Positions 56,148-64,000 of a DNA stretch of 64,000 bases are shown here, piece by piece (position 1 is the first letter of the stretch; each line of letters opens with the position of its first letter). Source of the DNA: Skeletonema tropicum (Eukaryota > Bacillariophyta > Thalassiosirophyceae > Thalassiosirales > Thalassiosiraceae). A program made the translations under genes and the position numbers. Where the stretch lies: the NCBI GenBank assembly GCA_037178625.1, contig CM074127.1, positions 5,673,775 through 5,737,774 on the forward strand, in the 5' to 3' direction. The notes beneath the pieces are model-generated. The model did no database searches, had not been told where the DNA came from, and saw only the letters and a list, made by a program, of their open reading frames with translations.

Positions 56148-56764
56148 GTCGCATCGGGACCTTACAAACACTATAAACTGCATTATATATGTACAGTGGA
56201 TATATACAGTATGTAAGTGCTTACCTAGGCATCAAATTGATCATTGATCGTCGAAGCAAGTAATAAGTAGGTACGATACTTCTTCGTCATCATGGCACGG
56301 CCATTCTCGTCTCTTTGCTTCGCTATTCACAGATGAAAGCAACTACAACCGTTCTTTTCAAGACCGTTCTTTCCAAGAAGAACAATCAGTATTAGCTCTT
56401 CTTTTGAGTCGTACATAATCAGAAGCACTGCACCTGCACAGTCTCTCTTACTTAAGGAGGTGTGAACGTTCTCTAGTTCAGGTGAGCGGACAAGTCGAGT
56501 ACCGGAATGACACAACAAGTTGAAGTTGCGAGAAATATCTCTGGGATGGATCAATCTTCACCTGCCGCTGCACCGCTGGCGATGGCTGGTACAAATGCAG
56601 CGACAGATTCACTATGGATTCGAATCGAGAACGCAGCGAGCTTCTTCATATTAGACCTTAAAGAGCGAAAGGCCGAGCAAAAGAAAGGAAGAAGGCGGGT
56701 AAAGTGCAATAATGTATCGTATTGTAGGCAGCGCAGGGGCCAAAATAAAAGGCAACAGGAGCAA

Positions 56765-56882
56765 AAGAACAACACCAGGGATTCCAACGTGGTCCCCCAC
56801 CGTAGTACTAACCTGGCCCGACAGTGCTTAACTTCGCTGAGCAGACGGGAAGCGGTGCTGTCACTGTGGTATGGTCGTTCCT
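56765..56882 (-). rRNA. 5S ribosomal RNA, copy 7 (118 nt)
   Basis: Main form. Spacing 735 bp from copy 6. Confidence 0.95.
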
Positions 56883-57495
56883 GTCGCATCGGGACCTTAC
56901 AAACACTATAAACTGCATTATATATGTACAGTGTATACAGTATGTAAGTGCTTACCTAGGCATCAAATTGATCATTGATCGTCGAAGCAAGTAATAAGTA
57001 GGTACGATACTTCTTCGTCATCATGGCACGGCCATTCTCGTCTCTTTGCTTCGCTATTCACAGATGAAAGCAACTACAACCGTTCTTTTCAAGACCGTTC
57101 TTTCCAAGAAGAACAATCAGTATTAGCTCTTCTTTTGAGTCGTAAATAATCAGAAGCACTGCACCTGCACAGTCTCTCTTACTTAAGGAGGTGTGAACGT
57201 TCTCTAGTTCAGGTGAGCGGACAAGTCGAGTACCGGAATGACACAACAAGTTGAAGTTGCGAGAAATATCTCTGGGATGGATCAATCTTCACCTGCCGCT
57301 GCACCGCTGGCGATGGCTGGTACAAATGCAGCGACAGATTCACTATGGATTCGAATCGAGAACGCAGCGAGCTTCTTCATATTAGACCTTAAAGAGCGAA
57401 AGGCCGAGCAAAAGAAAGGAAGAAGGCGGGTAAAGTGCAATAATGTATCGTATTGTAGGCAGCGCAGGGGCCAAAATAAAAGGCAACAGGAGCAA

Positions 57496-57613
57496 AAGAA
57501 CAACACCAGGGATTCCAACGTGGTCCCCCACCGTAGTACTAACCTGGCCCGACAGTGCTTAACTTCGCTGAGCAGACGGGAAGCGGTGCTGTCACTGTGG
57601 TATGGTCGTTCCT
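57496..57613 (-). rRNA. 5S ribosomal RNA, copy 8 (118 nt)
   Basis: Main form. Spacing 731 bp. The spacer just left of this gene (57143-57150) has GTAAATAATC instead of GTACATAATC. Confidence 0.95.
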
Positions 57614-58230
57614 GTCGCATCGGGACCTTACAAACACTATAAACTGCATTATATATGTACAGTGGATATATACAGTATGTAAGTGCTTACCTAGGCATCA
57701 AATTGATCATTGATCGTCGAAGCAAGTAATAAGTAGGTACGATACTTCTTCGTCATCATGGCACGGCCATTCTCGTCTCTTTGCTTCGCTATTCACAGAT
57801 GAAAGCAACTACAACCGTTCTTTTCAAGACCGTTCTTTCCAAGAAGAACAATCAGTATTAGCTCTTCTTTTGAGTCGTACATAATCAGAAGCACTGCACC
57901 TGCACAGTCTCTCTTACTTAAGGAGGTGTGAACGTTCTCTAGTTCAGGTGAGCGGACAAGTCGAGTACCGGAATGACACAACAAGTTGAAGTTGCGAGAA
58001 ATATCTCTGGGATGGATCAATCTTCACCTGCCGCTGCACCGCTGGCGATGGCTGGTACAAATGCAGCGACAGATTCACTATGGATTCGAATCGAGAACGC
58101 AGCGAGCTTCTTCATATTAGACCTTAAAGAGCGAAAGGCCGAGCAAAAGAAAGGAAGAAGGCGGGTAAAGTGCAATAATGTATCGTATTGTAGGCAGCGC
58201 AGGGGCCAAAATAAAAGGCAACAGGAGCAA

Positions 58231-58348
58231 AAGAACAACACCAGGGATTCCAACGTGGTCCCCCACCGTAGTACTAACCTGGCCCGACAGTGCTTAACTT
58301 CGCTGAGCAGACGGGAAGCGGTGCTGTCACTGTGGTATGGTCGTTCCT
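58231..58348 (-). rRNA. 5S ribosomal RNA, copy 9 (118 nt)
   Basis: Main form. Spacing 735 bp. The upstream flank has ACAGTATAAA where copies 4-8 have ACACTATAAA. Confidence 0.95.
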
Positions 58349-58965
58349 GTCGCATCGGGACCTTACAAACAGTATAAACTGCATTATATATGTACAGTGG
58401 ATATATACAGTATGTAAGTGCTTACCTAGGCATCAAATTGATCATTGATCGTCGAAGCAAGTAATAAGTAGGTACGATACTTCTTCGTCATCATGGCACG
58501 GCCATTCTCGTCTCTTTGCTTCGCTATTCACAGATGAAAGCAACTACAACCGTTCTTTTCAAGACCGTTCTTTCCAAGAAGAACAATCAGTATTAGCTCT
58601 TCTTTTGAGTCGTACATAATCAGAAGCACTGCACCTGCACAGTCTCTCTTACTTAAGGAGGTGTGAACGTTCTCTAGTTCAGGTGAGCGGACAAGTCGAG
58701 TACCGGAATGACACAACAAGTTGAAGTTGCGAGAAATATCTCTGGGATGGATCAATCTTCACCTGCCGCTGCACCGCTGGCGATGGCTGGTACAAATGCA
58801 GCGACAGATTCACTATGGATTCGAATCGAGAACGCAGCGAGCTTCTTCATATTAGACCTTAAAGAGCGAAAGGCCGAGCAAAAGAAAGGAAGAAGGCGGG
58901 TAAAGTGCAATAATGTATCGTATTGTAGGCAGCGCAGGGGCCAAAATAAAAGGCAACAGGAGCAA

Positions 58966-59083
58966 AAGAACAACACCAGGGATTCCAACGTGGTCCCCCA
59001 CCGTAGTACTAACCTGGCCCGACAGTGCTTAACTTCGCTGAGCAGACGGGAAGCGGTGCTGTCACTGTGGTATGGTCGTTCCT
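58966..59083 (-). rRNA. 5S ribosomal RNA, copy 10 (118 nt)
   Basis: Main form. Spacing 735 bp. Upstream flank has ACAGTATAAA and GTATATGTAC. Confidence 0.95.
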
Positions 59084-59696
59084 GTCGCATCGGGACCTTA
59101 CAAACAGTATAAACTGCATTGTATATGTACAGTGTATACAGTATGTAAGTGCTTACCTAGGCATCAAATTGATCATTGATCGTCGAAGCAAGTAATAAGT
59201 AGGTACGATACTTCTTCGTCATCATGGCACGGCCATTCTCGTCTCTTTGCTTCGCTATTCACAGATGAAAGCAACTACAACCGTTCTTTTCAAGACCGTT
59301 CTTTCCAAGAAGAACAATCAGTATTAGCTCTTCTTTTGAGTCGTACATAATCAGAAGCACTGCACCTGCACAGTCTCTCTTACTTAAGGAGGTGTGAACG
59401 TTCTCTAGTTCAGGTGAGCGGACAAGTCGAGTACCGGAATGACACAACAAGTTGAAGTTGCGAGAAATATCTCTGGGATGGATCAATCTTCACCTGCCGC
59501 TGCACCGCTGGCGATGGCTGGTACAAATGCAGCGACAGATTCACTATGGATTCGAATCGAGAACGCAGCGAGCTTCTTCATATTAGACCTTAAAGAGCGA
59601 AAGGCCGAGCAAAAGAAAGGAAGAAGGCGGGTAAAGTGCAATAATGTATCGTATTGTAGGCAGCGCAGGGGCCAAAATAAAAGGCAACAGGAGCAA

Positions 59697-59814
59697 AAGA
59701 ACAACACCAGGGATTCCAACGTGGTCCCCCACCGTAGTACTAACCTGGCCCGACAGTGCTTAACTTCGCTGAGCAGACGGGAAGCGGTGCTGTCACTGTG
59801 GTATGGTCGTTCCT
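59697..59814 (-). rRNA. 5S ribosomal RNA, copy 11 (118 nt)
   Basis: Main form. Spacing 731 bp. Upstream flank has ACAGTATAAA. Confidence 0.95.
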
Positions 59815-60431
59815 GTCGCATCGGGACCTTACAAACAGTATAAACTGCATTATATATGTACAGTGGATATATACAGTATGTAAGTGCTTACCTAGGCATC
59901 AAATTGATCATTGATCGTCGAAGCAAGTAATAAGTAGGTACGATACTTCTTCGTCATCATGGCACGGCCATTCTCGTCTCTTTGCTTCGCTATTCACAGA
60001 TGAAAGCAACTACAACCGTTCTTTTCAAGACCGTTCTTTCCAAGAAGAACAATCAGTATTAGCTCTTCTTTTGAGTCGTACATAATCAGAAGCACTGCAC
60101 CTGCACAGTCTCTCTTACTTAAGGAGGTGTGAACGTTCTCTAGTTCAGGTGAGCGGACAAGTCGAGTACCGGAATGACACAACAAGTTGAAGTTGCGAGA
60201 AATATCTCTGGGATGGATCAATCTTCACCTGCCGCTGCACCGCTGGCGATGGCTGGTACAAATGCAGCGACAGATTCACTATGGATTCGAATCGAGAACG
60301 CAGCGAGCTTCTTCATATTAGACCTTAAAGAGCGAAAGGCCGAGCAAAAGAAAGGAAGAAGGCGGGTAAAGTGCAATAATGTATCGTATTGTAGGCAGCG
60401 CAGGGGCCAAAATAAAAGGCAACAGGAGCAA

Positions 60432-60549
60432 AAGAACAACACCAGGGATTCCAACGTGGTCCCCCACCGTAGTACTAACCTGGCCCGACAGTGCTTAACT
60501 TCGCTGAGCAGACGGGAAGCGGTGCTGTCACTGTGGTATGGTCGTTCCT
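60432..60549 (-). rRNA. 5S ribosomal RNA, copy 12 (118 nt)
   Basis: Main form. Spacing 735 bp. Upstream flank returns to ACACTATAAA. Confidence 0.95.
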
Positions 60550-61166
60550 GTCGCATCGGGACCTTACAAACACTATAAACTGCATTATATATGTACAGTG
60601 GATATATACAGTATGTAAGTGCTTACCTAGGCATCAAATTGATCATTGATCGTCGAAGCAAGTAATAAGTAGGTACGATACTTCTTCGTCATCATGGCAC
60701 GGCCATTCTCGTCTCTTTGCTTCGCTATTCACAGATGAAAGCAACTACAACCGTTCTTTTCAAGACCGTTCTTTCCAAGAAGAACAATCAGTATTAGCTC
60801 TTCTTTTGAGTCGTACATAATCAGAAGCACTGCACCTGCACAGTCTCTCTTACTTAAGGAGGTGTGAACGTTCTCTAGTTCAGGTGAGCGGACAAGTCGA
60901 GTACCGGAATGACACAACAAGTTGAAGTTGCGAGAAATATCTCTGGGATGGATCAATCTTCACCTGCCGCTGCACCGCTGGCGATGGCTGGTACAAATGC
61001 AGCGACAGATTCACTATGGATTCGAATCGAGAACGCAGCGAGCTTCTTCATATTAGACCTTAAAGAGCGAAAGGCCGAGCAAAAGAAAGGAAGAAGGCGG
61101 GTAAAGTGCAATAATGTATCGTATTGTAGGCAGCGCAGGGGCCAAAATAAAAGGCAACAGGAGCAA

Positions 61167-61284
61167 AAGAACAACACCAGGGATTCCAACGTGGTCCCCC
61201 ACCGTAGTACTAACCTGGCCCGACAGTGCTTAACTTCGCTGAGCAGACGGGAAGCGGTGCTGTCACTGTGGTATGGTCGTTCCT
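61167..61284 (-). rRNA. 5S ribosomal RNA, copy 13 (118 nt)
   Basis: Main form. Spacing 735 bp, unit indistinguishable from its neighbours. Confidence 0.95.
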
Positions 61285-61901
61285 GTCGCATCGGGACCTT
61301 ACAAACACTATAAACTGCATTATATATGTACAGTGGATATATACAGTATGTAAGTGCTTACCTAGGCATCAAATTGATCATTGATCGTCGAAGCAAGTAA
61401 TAAGTAGGTACGATACTTCTTCGTCATCATGGCACGGCCATTCTCGTCTCTTTGCTTCGCTATTCACAGATGAAAGCAACTACAACCGTTCTTTTCAAGA
61501 CCGTTCTTTCCAAGAAGAACAATCAGTATTAGCTCTTCTTTTGAGTCGTACATAATCAGAAGCACTGCACCTGCACAGTCTCTCTTACTTAAGGAGGTGT
61601 GAACGTTCTCTAGTTCAGGTGAGCGGACAAGTCGAGTACCGGAATGACACAACAAGTTGAAGTTGCGAGAAATATCTCTGGGATGGATCAATCTTCACCT
61701 GCCGCTGCACCGCTGGCGATGGCTGGTACAAATGCAGCGACAGATTCACTATGGATTCGAATCGAGAACGCAGCGAGCTTCTTCATATTAGACCTTAAAG
61801 AGCGAAAGGCCGAGCAAAAGAAAGGAAGAAGGCGGGTAAAGTGCAATAATGTATCGTATTGTAGGCAGCGCAGGGGCCAAAATAAAAGGCAACAGGAGCA
61901 A

Positions 61902-62019
61902 AAGAACAACACCAGGGATTCCAACGTGGTCCCCCACCGTAGTACTAACCTGGCCCGACAGTGCTTAACTTCGCTGAGCAGACGGGAAGCGGTGCTGTCA
62001 CTGTGGTATGGTCGTTCCT
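61902..62019 (-). rRNA. 5S ribosomal RNA, copy 14 (118 nt)
   Basis: Main form. Spacing 735 bp. Confidence 0.95.
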
Positions 62020-62636
62020 GTCGCATCGGGACCTTACAAACACTATAAACTGCATTATATATGTACAGTGGATATATACAGTATGTAAGTGCTTACCTAG
62101 GCATCAAATTGATCATTGATCGTCGAAGCAAGTAATAAGTAGGTACGATACTTCTTCGTCATCATGGCACGGCCATTCTCGTCTCTTTGCTTCGCTATTC
62201 ACAGATGAAAGCAACTACAACCGTTCTTTTCAAGACCGTTCTTTCCAAGAAGAACAATCAGTATTAGCTCTTCTTTTGAGTCGTACATAATCAGAAGCAC
62301 TGCACCTGCACAGTCTCTCTTACTTAAGGAGGTGTGAACGTTCTCTAGTTCAGGTGAGCGGACAAGTCGAGTACCGGAATGACACAACAAGTTGAAGTTG
62401 CGAGAAATATCTCTGGGATGGATCAATCTTCACCTGCCGCTGCACCGCTGGCGATGGCTGGTACAAATGCAGCGACAGATTCACTATGGATTCGAATCGA
62501 GAACGCAGCGAGCTTCTTCATATTAGACCTTAAAGAGCGAAAGGCCGAGCAAAAGAAAGGAAGAAGGCGGGTAAAGTGCAATAATGTATCGTATTGTAGG
62601 CAGCGCAGGGGCCAAAATAAAAGGCAACAGGAGCAA

Positions 62637-62755
62637 AAGAACAACACCAGGGATTCCAACGTGGTCCCCCACCGTAGTACTAACCTGGCCCGACAGTGCT
62701 TAACTTCGCTCGAGCAGACGGGAAGCGGTGCTGTCACTGTGGTATGGTCGTTCCT
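62637..62755 (-). rRNA. 5S ribosomal RNA, copy 15 (119 nt, one-base insertion)
   Basis: One extra base near 62711 (on +, CTTCGCTCGAGCAG instead of CTTCGCTGAGCAG). This changes a conserved loop region and could weaken the RNA, or could be a sequencing error. Confidence 0.92.
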
Positions 62756-63372
62756 GTCGCATCGGGACCTTACAAACACTATAAACTGCATTATATATGT
62801 ACAGTGGATATATACAGTATGTAAGTGCTTACCTAGGCATCAAATTGATCATTGATCGTCGAAGCAAGTAATAAGTAGGTACGATACTTCTTCGTCATCA
62901 TGGCACGGCCATTCTCGTCTCTTTGCTTCGCTATTCACAGATGAAAGCAACTACAACCGTTCTTTTCAAGACCGTTCTTTCCAAGAAGAACAATCAGTAT
63001 TAGCTCTTCTTTTGAGTCGTACATAATCAGAAGCACTGCACCTGCACAGTCTCTCTTACTTAAGGAGGTGTGAACGTTCTCTAGTTCAGGTGAGCGGACA
63101 AGTCGAGTACCGGAATGACACAACAAGTTGAAGTTGCGAGAAATATCTCTGGGATGGATCAATCTTCACCTGCCGCTGCACCGCTGGCGATGGCTGGTAC
63201 AAATGCAGCGACAGATTCACTATGGATTCGAATCGAGAACGCAGCGAGCTTCTTCATATTAGACCTTAAAGAGCGAAAGGCCGAGCAAAAGAAAGGAAGA
63301 AGGCGGGTAAAGTGCAATAATGTATCGTATTGTAGGCAGCGCAGGGGCCAAAATAAAAGGCAACAGGAGCAA

Positions 63373-63490
63373 AAGAACAACACCAGGGATTCCAACGTGG
63401 TCCCCCACCGTAGTACTAACCTGGCCCGACAGTGCTTAACTTCGCTGAGCAGACGGGAAGCGGTGCTGTCACTGTGGTATGGTCGTTCCT
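63373..63490 (-). rRNA. 5S ribosomal RNA, copy 16 (118 nt)
   Basis: Main form. Last complete gene in the window. The spacer to its right, from about 63735, carries many small indels. Confidence 0.95.
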
Positions 63491-64000
63491 GTCGCATCGG
63501 GACCTTACAAACACTATAAACTGCATTATATATGTACAGTGGATATATACAGTATGTAAGTGCTTACCTAGGCATCAAATTGATCATTGATCGTCGAAGC
63601 AAGTAATAAGTAGGTACGATACTTCTTCGTCATCATGGCACGGCCATTCTCGTCTCTTTGCTTCGCTATTCACAGATGAAAGCAACTACAACCGTTCTTT
63701 TCAAGACCGTTCTTTCCAAGAAGAACAATCAGTATTAGCCCTCTTCTTTTGAGTCGTACATAATCAGAAAGCACTGCACCTGCACAGTCTCTCTACTTAG
63801 GAGGTGTGAACGTTCTCTAGTTTCAGGTTGAGCGGGGGACAAGTCGAGTACCGGAATGACACACAAGTTGAAGTTGCGAGAAATATCTCTGGGATGGATC
63901 AATCTTCACCTGCCGCTGCACCGCTGGCGATGGCTGGTACAAATGCAGCGACAGATTCCACTATGGATTCGAATCGAGAACGCAGCGAGCTTCTTCATAT

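Larger units (their letters stand above)
54379..64000 (-). repeat. 5S rDNA tandem array, - strand (13 genes, open at right)
   Basis: Starts inside a spacer at CGATGGCTGG and runs to the window end. Thirteen complete 5S genes are spaced 731, 735 or 736 bp apart. The 731/735 difference is a 4-bp length change in the spacer just upstream of each gene (CAGTGTATACAG or CAGTGGATATATACAG). The array continues beyond the window, so true copy number is higher. Confidence 0.95.

Noticed and set aside
54379..64000. Repeated frames of 134, 112 and 75 codons in every 5S unit (and 107, 93, 78 in the + units) as real genes
   Set aside because: The 134- and 112-codon frames run through the 5S gene on its opposite or same strand. 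Their identity across units is explained by the tandem DNA repeat. The related R1 copies have a stop (TAG-type change in GGTTTAGATTGATC) at the matching position.

Overview
The window looks like nuclear DNA of a diatom or a close stramenopile alga. Several genes carry short GT-AG introns of roughly 90-420 bp. One gene encodes a bacterial-type HU protein with a signal peptide followed by an A-F-T-P junction, the bipartite plastid presequence of algae with red-lineage secondary plastids. The retroelement relics (a non-LTR EN-RT-RNase H element and Ty1/copia fragments), the ankyrin genes and a Na/Ca-K exchanger with EF-hands in its loop also fit. The species cannot be named from sequence alone.

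Layout. 1-5730: decayed non-LTR retrotransposon. 5731-7480: no gene, but palindromes and a Stowaway-like MITE. 7480-15280: three tandem copies (2872-bp period) of an intron-containing gene for a secreted acidic EGF-like protein, the three products being identical. 16474-22350: unique genes for an NCKX-type exchanger, a J-domain protein and plastid HU. 22603-23299: element with perfect 23-bp terminal inverted repeats. 23345-24260: copia relic. 24811-27893: divergent pair of secreted or membrane proteins, one Cys/His-rich and one type I single-pass. 28300-39170: a dispersed and tandem repeat family (called R1 here), an SNF2-family ATPase gene, a VOC-like pseudogene and a shortened copia element with both LTRs, whose empty site is preserved in a neighbouring repeat copy. 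39170-45300: gene-poor, with degenerate repeats and a small array of covarying hairpins at 43456-43634.

46392-64000 is dominated by 5S rDNA: three tandem units on + (46392-48952) and thirteen complete 5S genes on - (54379 to the window end), facing each other across 5.4 kb that holds an ankyrin pseudogene and small hypothetical genes. Units are about 731-735 bp and each has one 117-119 nt 5S gene.

The genes do not form a pathway. The common theme is recent rearrangement: tandem gene amplification, segmental duplication with a later copia insertion, and 5S arrays that share half their spacer with the R1 repeats and have replaced the end of an ankyrin gene. The strongest candidates for something undescribed are the two hairpin families with compensatory changes (6543-7143 and 43456-43634) and the link between 5S spacer and R1.
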